From assembly GCA_023395755.1 (NCBI GenBank), contig JAEWYG010000084.1, positions 1 through 10,126 of the forward strand: DNA of 10,126 bases, in the 5' to 3' direction. The DNA is from Actinomycetes bacterium (lineage in GTDB: Bacteria > Actinomycetota > Coriobacteriia > Coriobacteriales > Eggerthellaceae). Shown piece after piece: positions 1-6,881 of the stretch; within the stretch, counting starts at the first letter, position 1; every line of letters starts with the position of its first letter. A program made the position numbers and the translations under genes. The notes under the pieces were generated by a model that had not been told where the DNA came from, made no database searches, and worked only from the letters and a program-made list of their open reading frames with translations.

Positions 1-422
1 GACTCGACGTCGGTAGTCAGAAAGCAGAGTTCGTCCCAATAAGCCAAGCTTGGTTTTTCCTTGGGGAAGGACAGCGCGCGCTGTGTGATGTAGCGCATCT
101 TTTCCATCATGCCAATGCGTGCTTCGAGTATGTCGCGCTGGCGCTGCATACGGTCGATATTCGTTTGGATGCTGCCGAGAAACAGGTCTGTTGTCCGGTT
201 GTCAAGATATTCCTTGATTTCTTTGGTGGACATGCCGGCATCTGCGAAGAACCTGATAACGTCAAATAGATACAGCTGCTTCAATGAGTAGTAGCGGTAA
301 CCGTTATCGGCTACTTCCTTGGGTTTTAACAGGCCAATCTTGTCGTAGTGAATGAGTAACTCCCTGCTGACGTTGCACATCTGCGCAAACTCGCCTGTAG
401 ATAAAAGCAGGGATGGCTCCAT
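1..422 (-). CDS. MerR-family transcriptional regulator (C-terminus cut by window edge)
   Basis: This is a DNA-binding one-component regulator; 140 residues are visible and no stop is reached. Residues about 7-48 form the winged helix-turn-helix of the MerR family, with the typical HYDKIGLLKP (25-34) and NGYRYYS (40-46) motifs, followed by the FFADAGMSTKEI helix. Residues about 85-117 are the charged dimerisation coiled coil. Any effector-binding domain would lie beyond the window. The ATG at 422 is preceded by GAAAGGAG with a 6-base gap, a strong ribosome-binding site. It lies downstream of, and on the same strand as, the hydrolase/acyltransferase/DUF6320 operon, but the 123-base gap holds its own promoter-like element. 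The family is confident; the effector and targets are unknown. It may regulate itself or the adjacent operon (inference). Confidence 0.88.
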   Translation of the reverse strand, partial: MEPSLLLSTGEFAQMCNVSRELLIHYDKIGLLKPKEVADNGYRYYSLKQLYLFDVIRFFADAGMSTKEIKEYLDNRTTDLFLGSIQTNIDRMQRQRDILEARIGMMEKMRYITQRALSFPKEKPSLAYWDELCFLTTDVE

Positions 423-463
423 GGAAGTCTCCTTTCACTGCCGGGCGTAAGGAAGCCCAGTAT

Positions 464-503
464 CTCACATAGTCTAGCAGTATGTTGAGTTTCGGTTGGT
501 CAA
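464..503 (-). promoter_or_regulatory. Candidate promoter and inverted repeat for the MerR-family gene
   Basis: On the minus strand an extended -10 TGCTAGACT lies at 471-479 (hexamer 471-476) and a TTGACC -35 candidate at 498-503, with a 21-base spacer. That spacer is longer than normal and slightly beyond the 19-20 bases usual for MerR-controlled promoters. The -10 is bracketed by an imperfect inverted repeat, CTCACATA (464-471) and TATGTTGAG (481-489), with one extra base in one arm. This is consistent with an autoregulatory operator, but no experiment or alignment supports it. Confidence 0.4.
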
Positions 504-545
504 CGAACGGGCAGCGAGGTAGAATGTGCGGCTAGCGTCAAAGAT

Positions 546-1202
546 CTACGCCGTGAACAGCTTTTGTACCTCGTCTATCAACTGCTTGCGCATGAATACC
601 AAGATTCCCAACGCGAACACACTTGCTGCGAATGCACTGGTAAGGGCAAGTATATTCCAGGTGGTAAGACCCAGAGCAACTAACCCCAACGGAGCCAATC
701 CTAGTATCACGTCGAACACGAGATATTTGGCATATCCCGAGATGAACGTGCCGCGAAATACTGAGACAAGTACCGTATCGAACACCAGCGCCACCAGACA
801 GATACCAGGTATAACGAACGTTGTAACGAAAAGGTTGTGCGTTATGAGGAACCATACTGCTGCAATAGCTAACAAAATAAGGAAGTAACGTACAACTACG
901 CGCAAAAAATCAGGAGAATGTATAAGAATGTTGCGTACAAACAGGTAGTTCACTACCAATGCCAAGCAGACCGATAACACGATGTCTCCTGGCAAGGATA
1001 GTAGGTAGCCAAGGAAAACCATGGTCAGTAGGCAGGCTCCCGTCGCGAATGCCAGCACCGCTAATGCTACGACACCCGACTTCTTTACTTCGTTTTTGGG
1101 GAACATCGCAGGTACGACCTCACCCGAGAGTTTGGCTTGGCAGAGGGGGCAGTACTCCAGGTCTCCGGTAAACTCGACACGGCATTTGTCGCAGCGCCTC
1201 AT
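546..1202 (-). CDS. Zinc-ribbon membrane protein, DUF6320-like
   Basis: This 218-residue protein has an N-terminal zinc ribbon, C4-x2-C7 and C18-x2-C21, followed by a polar linker (about 28-42). About six hydrophobic membrane segments follow, near 43-68, 73-90, 103-121, 125-146, 160-180 and 184-204. The short C-terminal tail is charged. The layout of zinc ribbon plus six membrane helices matches what I recall as DUF6320 proteins; their biochemical role is unknown to me. Its ATG overlaps the stop of the acyltransferase gene (ATGA at 1199-1202) and AGGAGG lies six bases upstream, so it is translated from the same message. It may be a membrane partner or anchor for the two upstream enzymes (inference). 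The coding call is firm; the family name is a recollection that a domain search should test. Confidence 0.85.
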   Translation of the reverse strand: MRRCDKCRVEFTGDLEYCPLCQAKLSGEVVPAMFPKNEVKKSGVVALAVLAFATGACLLTMVFLGYLLSLPGDIVLSVCLALVVNYLFVRNILIHSPDFLRVVVRYFLILLAIAAVWFLITHNLFVTTFVIPGICLVALVFDTVLVSVFRGTFISGYAKYLVFDVILGLAPLGLVALGLTTWNILALTSAFAASVFALGILVFMRKQLIDEVQKLFTA

Positions 1203-2449
1203 AGGGTGCCTCCTCTGCCGGCTTTATTGGTGTTAATGCGACCCTCGATGCCGTGGGATGAGAAGTATCGACAGAAGTTTTTTACCACACTTACGTTTGA
1301 GAATACCGTGGAAATACCGATGCTTAGATCGTTGTCGAACGAGCACACCATGAAGTTGATTCCGGTGGTTGAGGTAAGGATGTTGATCTCACGCACGTAA
1401 GGAGTAATGCTTTTGTCGAGCTTGATGGCTCCGAGGCTCGAGACGGTTGTGGTGGTTTCGCGTGAGGCTACCCAGTCGGCTATCTCCAGGCCAATATCTT
1501 TAACGAACAAGGGGGCGAAGCGTAGCGCCGGGTTTTTTTCGAGGGCAATCATGTGGTTCATGCGCGGCTTGAGATTCTCGGCCTGTACGGCAGTTTTGAG
1601 TTGATCCTGTACGAGGGCCGCTACGGCTTCCAGTGGCTCGTCCTCGTCCCCGGGCGCATAGGTTACGTAGGCCAGTCCAAAGAAGTTCTTGGTCGTAGCC
1701 GATTCAAATATTCGCCGTAGATCTACTGGCACATCCATGCGGATGGCGCGGTGTCGGTCGCGACGCGGCATTTCTGTGCGGATGGCGCACATGATTGCGG
1801 CTATCACGAGCGACGTTAAGCTTACGCCATACGAGCGAGCAAGATCGAGAACCTGTTGTACGGGAAGGTGGTATTCCATGAACGTGGGATCGGCGGGATC
1901 CTTCCATCCAGTTATTCGATAGACATTGGGTTTATGCGTGCGCGCGGCTTTGTTACGCTCGTAGTACTTGTCGAAACTGTCTTCGGATTTCTGATGGTCG
2001 GATCCATCGTATTCCAGGGGGGTGCTGGCTAGGTGATAGTGCTCTTGAACGTAAGCCTGAAGAAGGGCTTTAAAGAAGCTGAGCGCTCCACGGCCATCGG
2101 ACACAATATGAGATACCTCGAGGTTGATACGGTGTCGGTAGTAGCTTACGCGAAAGAGGACACTTTTTGCATGAACGTGCAAGCCGAAGCAAATGGGAAG
2201 ATTCTCGCGGGTTACCGTTGGTGGCTGGGTAGCTTGCTCTAGGTAGTGCCAGAACATACCGCTTCTCAAACATACGTTGAAGCCGGGGAACACATCTACC
2301 GTTTTCTCGAGTGCGCGTTGCAGCGCATTTTCATCCACGTCGTCGGTGAGAGTGGCGGCGTAACGAAACACCGTCTGGGCTGAGCTGCCTGCTTGGGATG
2401 AGTAGAACTTGCCTACGTTGTCTAGTCGGTACCAACTATCCCGAGCCAT
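1199..2449 (-). CDS. HxxxDG acyltransferase, alcohol acetyltransferase/condensation-domain superfamily
   Basis: This 416-residue protein belongs to the chloramphenicol-acetyltransferase-fold acyltransferases. The catalytic motif H114-x3-D118-G119 (SHIVSDGRGA) is intact, with His114 the expected general base. Supporting family features are PVDLRR at 241-246 and SSLG at 337-340, the equivalent of the SNxG motif of alcohol acetyltransferases and WS/DGAT-like enzymes. There is no signal peptide, so it is probably cytosolic. It would transfer an acyl group, probably from an acyl thioester, to an alcohol or amine; the substrate cannot be read from sequence. The ATG at 2449 lies inside the hydrolase gene (28-base overlap) with AGGAGG ten bases upstream. 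It is the middle gene of the coupled operon: an ester-forming enzyme beside an esterase-like protein and a membrane protein. The superfamily is confident; the exact family is moderately so. Confidence 0.85.
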   Translation of the reverse strand: MARDSWYRLDNVGKFYSSQAGSSAQTVFRYAATLTDDVDENALQRALEKTVDVFPGFNVCLRSGMFWHYLEQATQPPTVTRENLPICFGLHVHAKSVLFRVSYYRHRINLEVSHIVSDGRGALSFFKALLQAYVQEHYHLASTPLEYDGSDHQKSEDSFDKYYERNKAARTHKPNVYRITGWKDPADPTFMEYHLPVQQVLDLARSYGVSLTSLVIAAIMCAIRTEMPRRDRHRAIRMDVPVDLRRIFESATTKNFFGLAYVTYAPGDEDEPLEAVAALVQDQLKTAVQAENLKPRMNHMIALEKNPALRFAPLFVKDIGLEIADWVASRETTTTVSSLGAIKLDKSITPYVREINILTSTTGINFMVCSFDNDLSIGISTVFSNVSVVKNFCRYFSSHGIEGRINTNKAGRGGTL

Positions 2450-3441
2450 GCTGGCTTACCCTCCTGTTCTAGTTTGTCGCCATCGAGGAAGTGCTTGATG
2501 ATACGGTACGTATCCCGAACAATGCCCAGCACAGACGGATACAGGAGGTACCCGTGCACGGCATCGAGCACGCGGTAGCATTGCACATCGCAACCGTCAT
2601 CTTTTAGGCGTTGTGCATAGGCTTCGCCTTCGTCGCGCAAGGGACAGTATTCTGCTGTGATTACGAGTGTGCGTGGCTGATGGGCAAGGTCAGGTTCGAT
2701 GAGCGGGGCAAAGTAGGGGTTGTGTAGGTCCTCGGGAGAGGAGCGGTAGAGCTCCATGTAGCCTTGGATGTCGCGCCAAGAAAGCAGATAGTCCTCGCCG
2801 TTCTCTCGTACGGATTCAAAAATGGTCGATGACGGGTTGTGATCGTTGTACGTAACGGGGTATATCAGTATTTGCCTACGCGGGGAGAATGTGGCGCGAT
2901 CTCGCGCCATAAGCGATACGGCAGCCGCTAGATTGCCGCCAGCGCTGTCTCCGAACAATACGATGTTGCTGGTGTCTATTCCGGTAAGCAGCTCGCCTGT
3001 ATGCAATTGACGCGCCACTTCGTAACAGTCCTCGACCGCTTGGGGGAAACGGTGTTCGGGTGCGCGCCGATAGTCTACCGATACCACGCGCCGATCCAGT
3101 TTGAGCGCCATGGTGGCGCAGGCGTCGGTGTAGAAGTCTACGTCGCCGTTAACCCAGCCACCTCCGTGGAAAAACAGAATGGTGCCGCAGGAGTTTTGGG
3201 GTACTTCGGTCTCGGAGGCTGGCGAAGGGCGTTTGCTGTGCGGGGTGAACACGCGCAAGAGAATCTGACAACCATCGGGCATGATTGCAGTGGTGTCGTC
3301 TATGTGGCAGTGGGGGTTGGGGGGCACGAGCTTGGCGCTTACCTCTTCGGCTACGCGTTGGGTCTTATAGAACTGCTTAATGTCGGGCCTAACCCACGTG
3401 AGAGCTCGTATCATCGTGAGGATCGTCTTGCTCAAGGGCAT
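2422..3441 (-). CDS. Alpha/beta hydrolase, HSL (hormone-sensitive lipase) family, with Asp-to-Cys change
   Basis: From the preferred start this is a 339-residue carboxylesterase/lipase-like protein (abhydrolase_3). It has the oxyanion-hole HGGG at 92-95, the family motif YRRAPEHRFPQA (about 124-135), the nucleophile elbow GDSAG with Ser166, and His296 in AVHGY. The usual ExDPLRDEG loop, whose first Asp is the triad acid, reads EYCPLRDEG, so the acid position is Cys266. It is first in an operon with the acyltransferase and DUF6320-like genes. The ATG at 3441 is chosen because AGGAAAGGA lies upstream. A longer version from 3528 would add 29 low-complexity residues, has no ribosome-binding site, and its ATG overlaps the likely -10. 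Fold is confident; whether it is an active esterase is uncertain. Confidence 0.88.
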   Translation of the reverse strand: MPLSKTILTMIRALTWVRPDIKQFYKTQRVAEEVSAKLVPPNPHCHIDDTTAIMPDGCQILLRVFTPHSKRPSPASETEVPQNSCGTILFFHGGGWVNGDVDFYTDACATMALKLDRRVVSVDYRRAPEHRFPQAVEDCYEVARQLHTGELLTGIDTSNIVLFGDSAGGNLAAAVSLMARDRATFSPRRQILIYPVTYNDHNPSSTIFESVRENGEDYLLSWRDIQGYMELYRSSPEDLHNPYFAPLIEPDLAHQPRTLVITAEYCPLRDEGEAYAQRLKDDGCDVQCYRVLDAVHGYLLYPSVLGIVRDTYRIIKHFLDGDKLEQEGKPAWLGIVGTD

Positions 3442-3751
3442 GACGGTGCCGTCCTTTCCTGCGGGGCGTGTTGTGCCCGTCGGGCTTGCTTTGTGCGCTG
3501 GCGATGCTGCTGTACCTCTTGCGTGCATCGTAGCATAAGCGCGGCATCATGGAATGGTGCACCCATGTTGACGAGGGGCTGTATGCACCTCGTCTCCATT
3601 TTTGTTCGAAAAAGACGGCTTGTTTACTGCCGCATTGCCTGTCTTCAACAGTTCGCGCTTTCCGATCTCCTGCCGCTAGACTGGAGTATGTGTCCGCGTT
3701 GCTGTGGAAGGGCGGGCGCTTTTGGAGAGTATGCGGGGGAAGGCGGTTTCT
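3442..3751. other. Divergent intergenic region between hydrolase operon and MFS gene
   Basis: About 310 bases separate the two preferred starts. The region holds the minus-strand extended -10 at 3527-3535 and, for the plus strand, GCTAGACT at 3675-3682, a -10 candidate about 63 bases ahead of the preferred MFS start but without a convincing -35. I see no RNA gene, repeat or terminator here. Open frames crossing it have no ribosome-binding site or family signature. Confidence 0.5.
3527..3535 (-). promoter_or_regulatory. Extended -10 promoter of the hydrolase operon
   Basis: On the minus strand TGCTACGAT forms an extended -10 (TGn plus TACGAT), with a weak TTCCAT -35 about 16 bases upstream. 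Transcription would begin near 3520, giving an untranslated leader of roughly 80 bases before the start at 3441. The same TGCTA core recurs at other promoter candidates in the window. Confidence 0.45.
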
Positions 3752-4486
3752 ATGCAGGAGAAGGCAATTAAGGATACCGGTCGAGCGAAGAACCTGCTTC
3801 TCCTGCTTTTAGGGTGCTCGTTTACGGCATCGTTTGGGCAGAGCATGGTGAATATTGCGTTGCCCAAGATGGCCGATGAATTCTCCGTAACGCTTTCGAA
3901 TGCGAACTGGCTCATTGTGGGATATATGGTGGTAGCTTCGGTGTCTATTATGCTTGCGGCGTATTTACTAAAGAGACTGGGCCTTCGCAAAGTGTTCTTC
4001 ATAGGGGGCTTTGCGTTGGTCCTGGGAAGTGGATTGGCTTTGGTTGCGTCTAGCTTCCCGGTGCTTCTGTCGTGCCGGTTGGTGCAAGCGGTGGGCACGG
4101 GATTATTCTATCCGGTGGTTACCAGTGCTATCATGACGGGGTCTCCCCAGAAAAGCTTGGGAACGCACCTGGCCTTGAACAGCGGAATTATAGCTATCGG
4201 ATTGGCGGTCAGTCCGGTCATATCTGGCCTGATTATCACGTATTTCGACTGGCGATTGATGTTTGTTGTTCCCTGTGTGCTGTCGTTGGCATTGCTGGTG
4301 GCTGGTTTCTTCTTCATGCGTGGCGCGAAGGGCGGCGCACGCGTCTCCGTGGATCCTTTGAGTGTTATTGCGGGCCTCATTGGTTTGAGCGCGCTTATGT
4401 ACGGTTTGGGTGAGATTACCCACGACTTTGTTCCCTCGATTGTCTCTCTTGGCGTTGGTGTGACGGTGCTTGCCTTGTTTGCGTGA
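3752..4486 (+). pseudogene. DHA2-type MFS efflux transporter, N-terminal part, ended by in-frame TGA
   Basis: This is the first 244 residues of a major facilitator superfamily proton-coupled exporter resembling the 14-helix DHA2 (EmrB/QacA) group. Visible are the first helix ending SFGQSMVNIALPKM, motif A-like KRLGLRK (about 74-80), motif B RLVQAVGTG (109-117), and a motif C-like stretch ending SPVISGLI. The reading stops at TGA 4484-4486, yet the same frame continues as normal transporter sequence to 5158. Together the parts encode about 468 positions, the usual family length. The start at 3752 is preferred because GGGGGAAGG lies eight bases upstream; ATG 3731 and GTG 3704 are in-frame alternatives. 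The fragment alone (about eight helices) is unlikely to transport. The substrate is unknown; a multidrug or small-molecule exporter is expected from the family. Confidence 0.82.
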
Positions 4487-5158
4487 CGTCAGCTTGTACT
4501 GCCTGACCCGCTGCTTAACCTGCGGCCCTTACGGCATCCGCGCTTTGCCGCGGGCATTGTCCTGGTCATGATGGGTATGCTCACCTCCTTTTCCATGAGC
4601 ATTTTGCTGCCCCTGTACTATGAGGGCGCTGTGGGATACACCGCGTTTTCGGCAGGTTTGCTGCTTCTGGGGCCTGTGCTGACCAATGCCGTATTCACGT
4701 TTTTGGGTGGCAGGCTGTTCGATCGGTACGGCATCTGGCCTTTGGTGCCTTTGGGGCTGGTCTTGGTTCTGATGGGACAGGCAGGAGTGCTTTTCTCGGC
4801 AGAAGGACTGATGGTGGTTTTGGTTGTGTTAGCGTCGGCGCTGGTGTATGCGGGTGTTGGTTTCGTGGTGGCTCCGTCGAAGACCGCGGCACTTGGGCAG
4901 CTGCCACCTGATCTCTACCCGCATGGAGCCTCCATCAACTCTACGGCGGTGCAGATAGCCTCCGCACTGGGTTCTTCGCTGTTTGTAGGTGTCCTTTCGG
5001 CCGATGTGTTGAGGAGTACCGCTGCCGGTGTTGCGAAAATCCAGGCGTATATCGCAGGCTTTACGTACACCCTGGTCATAGCGGTGGGTATTGCGGCAGT
5101 AGGGTTGGTGCTTGCGATCGTTTATGCGCATGCCCTACGCGTAAAAAGTATGCGATGA
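4487..5158 (+). pseudogene. DHA2-type MFS efflux transporter, C-terminal part
   Basis: This continues the preceding fragment without any shift of frame. Directly after the TGA the reading RQLVLPDPLLNLRPLRHPRF is the typical cytoplasmic linker before the next transmembrane pair in DHA2 transporters. It is followed by about six helices and a GGRLFDRYG motif (the second-half motif A) encoded near 4706-4732. It ends in TGA at 5156-5158. The first internal ATG (4568) has no Shine-Dalgarno, so separate translation would need re-initiation. The simplest reading is one gene broken by a single CGA-to-TGA change, or a base-call error; all other residues look preserved, so the damage is recent if real. 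Confidence 0.8.
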
Positions 5159-6484
5159 TTAAGCGGAGGTTCCATCGCCGAACAGTAGCTTGCGCTCCGA
5201 GCCGGCAAGCGCCGAGCGCGCTTGGTCGCGCAAGTTATTCATACCGCTGAGAAACTGGCGATACATCACGAGAGTGAGGTAACGTCCCTTAGGTGTTAGC
5301 GTCAGCTCTTCGGTATTATCGGTTGCAAACGCCCTGTTTGCACGCATGAAGGCCATTTCCATTGGAAGCCCCGCCTCCACACTGCAGCCGAATTCTCGCT
5401 TGAAAGCCATCTTGTCGAGGCGTAGACGATATAGATTTAGCAGAAAATTGTATCGCATGAGATCCTTGCGAGCCATTTTTGCTTTACCCATAAGAGGCAT
5501 GCGTCCTGCTGCGAGAGCTTCATTGTATGCGCTGATGCTGAACGTATTGACGTAGAGGTAGCCGCGCAGATGAGTGATGGATCCGCTTCCGATGCCCGGG
5601 TATTCCGCGTAGGAGGTTTGGTACTCGTCGATTTGGGGTTTGCTCCCTTCGTTGCTGCCGTCGATTGTCCTGTTGAACGTCCAGATGGTGCAGCGTTTAA
5701 AGAACGGGTCGCTACCGTCTGCCAGCACGCCATCCAATAGATGGTAAAAGCGGCGTTCGCGCTCGTAGTCCATCTTACCCAACGTGTTTACCATTTTGCG
5801 CGTGGTTGCAGCCGACACATAGAGCGGAGAGAAGGTGACTTGCCGGCATCCACAGTTGACGATCTTCTCCAAGTCGTTTACGAGGATGTCCTCAGTCTGG
5901 GTGGGAAAGTTGAAGATCATATCCACGTTGAGCGAGTCGAAATACGGAAGCGCCTCGGCGATACGTTCCAAGATATCTTCGCCGCTTCCGTATTTGTCGA
6001 AGCGATCCATCTGCTTTAACAGTCCATTATCGAAACTCTGCACGCCTACGGAAAGGCGTTGGACGCGGCCCGTTAGTTTCTTCAGGTAGGGCTGCGTCAG
6101 ATGGTTGGGGTTCGTCTCTGAGGCCACTTCGACAATGCTGAAATTTTCGCGTGCAAGGTCGAGGGTTTCGCACAGCTCATCTATCATGATTGTGGGGGTT
6201 CCTCCTCCCACATAGATGCTTTCAAAATCGTAGCCGAGGTCTTTTAGCATGAGCATCTCTTTGCGTATGTTGGCGAAGTATGGCCGGGCGATTTCCTCTC
6301 GAAACGGGTAGCGGTTGAAGCTGCAAAACGGGCACAACCTTTCGCAGAAGGGTACGTGTAAGTAAAGCATGTACTTCTGCCGAGGAAGGGGTGCGGGCAT
6401 GGTGGTCTCATCGGTTGGTTTGAGCGCTAGGCGATGGTTGGTCATGGTGTGAATCAGGTTGGTGAGTATACGTTCGGACAGCAT
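5159..6484 (-). CDS. HemN/HemW-like radical SAM protein (coproporphyrinogen oxidase family)
   Basis: This 441-residue radical SAM enzyme has the 4Fe-4S motif C47-x3-C51-x2-C54 in LHVPFCERLCPFCSF. It also has the SAM-binding GGGTP (93-97), SETNP (122-126) and SVGVQSFD (145-152), all in the order found in HemN, HemW and ChuW/HutW proteins. The residue after the next position is Phe rather than the fourth Cys of true HemN (CxC), so it is closer to HemW- or ChuW-like members. It therefore need not be a coproporphyrinogen dehydrogenase; heme handling or a methyltransferase-like tetrapyrrole reaction are alternatives. The ATG at 6484 follows AGGAG with five bases between; the in-frame ATG at 6562 lies inside a candidate cobalamin riboswitch and is rejected. 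The stop abuts the stop of the convergent MFS gene. Confidence 0.87.
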   Translation of the reverse strand: MLSERILTNLIHTMTNHRLALKPTDETTMPAPLPRQKYMLYLHVPFCERLCPFCSFNRYPFREEIARPYFANIRKEMLMLKDLGYDFESIYVGGGTPTIMIDELCETLDLARENFSIVEVASETNPNHLTQPYLKKLTGRVQRLSVGVQSFDNGLLKQMDRFDKYGSGEDILERIAEALPYFDSLNVDMIFNFPTQTEDILVNDLEKIVNCGCRQVTFSPLYVSAATTRKMVNTLGKMDYERERRFYHLLDGVLADGSDPFFKRCTIWTFNRTIDGSNEGSKPQIDEYQTSYAEYPGIGSGSITHLRGYLYVNTFSISAYNEALAAGRMPLMGKAKMARKDLMRYNFLLNLYRLRLDKMAFKREFGCSVEAGLPMEMAFMRANRAFATDNTEELTLTPKGRYLTLVMYRQFLSGMNNLRDQARSALAGSERKLLFGDGTSA

Positions 6485-6494
6485 GGTTTCTCCT

Positions 6495-6692
6495 GGCGGT
6501 GTTAGGTGATCCGACTTCGCCTCGTTTGGGCGGTTCGCATACCTGCGAATTATTCCGTCCATCAGCGCTTACGGTTACTGGTATAGCGCGGGAATTGCAC
6601 CCGTATTCCCTCAAGCGATCTTCTGGAAGACCGCCCGCGCCGTGTCCGGCGCAACCATCAATGCCAATTGCTTTGTCGGTGCATGGTACCTC
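6495..6692 (-). ncRNA. Candidate cobalamin (B12) riboswitch upstream of the radical SAM gene
   Basis: Read on the minus strand, a GAGGTACC element opens the structure (6692-6685). A variable region follows with two clear hairpins (6637-6652, 6-bp stem with 4-base loop; 6617-6632). The conserved core GGGAATAC runs into a stem CGGG/CCCG enclosing TGCAATT (6589-6610), then a segment ending CCAGTAACCGT (6571-6589). Next come a perfect hairpin TTCGCA-GGTA-TGCGAA (6549-6534) and the B12-box-like GAAGTCGGATCACCT (about 6518-6504). The order matches the cobalamin riboswitch family. The last conserved bases sit directly beside the AGGAG at 6490-6494, so control of translation initiation is likely (inference). 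No transcription terminator is seen. The call rests on eye-matching of conserved elements, not on a covariance model. Confidence 0.72.
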
Positions 6693-6765
6693 AAAACGAG
6701 GTGCTTCCGGGGCGCTGCGCATAAAAGACTCCAATTGCCTTTGGTTGCTGCTGCGTCAAGTCGGG

Positions 6766-6771
6766 TAGAAT
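6766..6771 (+). promoter_or_regulatory. Candidate -10 for leader ORF and pentapeptide-repeat gene
   Basis: TAGAAT at 6766-6771 matches the -10 consensus at five of six bases, 30 bases before the leader ORF start at 6801. A matching -35 is poor: TTGGTT at 6741-6746 is 19 bases away and TTGCTG at 6745-6750 only 15. Confidence 0.35.
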
Positions 6772-6800
6772 AAGGGGTCTTGTTAAGGAAGGGACACGTT

Positions 6801-6881
6801 ATGTTTAAAATCGTTTCTGCGATGTTCGCGCAGCCGTGTCAGTGGGTTCCGTGCAGCTCTGCGTGGGTGAGGTGTCTATGA
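6801..6881 (+). CDS. 26-codon leader ORF overlapping the pentapeptide-repeat gene
   Basis: An ATG at 6801 is preceded by AAGGAAGGGA with about six bases between, a better ribosome-binding site than that of the following gene. The frame encodes 26 residues starting MFKIVSAMF and contains three Cys and two Trp. It ends in TGA at 6879-6881, which overlaps the ATG of the pentapeptide gene as ATGA. This geometry is typical of translational coupling. No known family is recognised, so the peptide may be only a regulatory upstream ORF. An alternative is that it is chance sequence and that the pentapeptide gene starts at GTG 6836 with no leader. Confidence 0.45.
   Translation: MFKIVSAMFAQPCQWVPCSSAWVRCL

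Noticed and set aside
538..888. Open frames on both strands overlapping the DUF6320-like gene
   Set aside because: They are shadows of the membrane-protein gene, which has a zinc ribbon, a strong ribosome-binding site and coupled start.
3001..3771. Long plus-strand open frame opposite the hydrolase gene
   Set aside because: It is antisense to a clear hydrolase with catalytic motifs, has no family signature or ribosome-binding site, and runs into the MFS start region.
4484..4486. TGA as a selenocysteine codon in the MFS transporter
   Set aside because: The expected residue is Arg in a loop, MFS transporters are not known selenoproteins, and I see no convincing SECIS-like hairpin directly after the codon.
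6485..6562. N-terminal extension of the radical SAM protein from the ATG at 6562
   Set aside because: It would be encoded by conserved riboswitch elements; the ATG at 6484 has a strong AGGAG and leaves the family core complete.
6408..6734. Minus-strand open frame across the leader of the radical SAM gene
   Set aside because: It lies over the candidate riboswitch and the start of the radical SAM gene in another frame, and its sequence is low-complexity with no family match.
6664..6738. Direct repeat CCAATTGC at 6664-6671 and 6731-6738
   Set aside because: Only eight bases, expected by chance at this scale and without a further matching flank.
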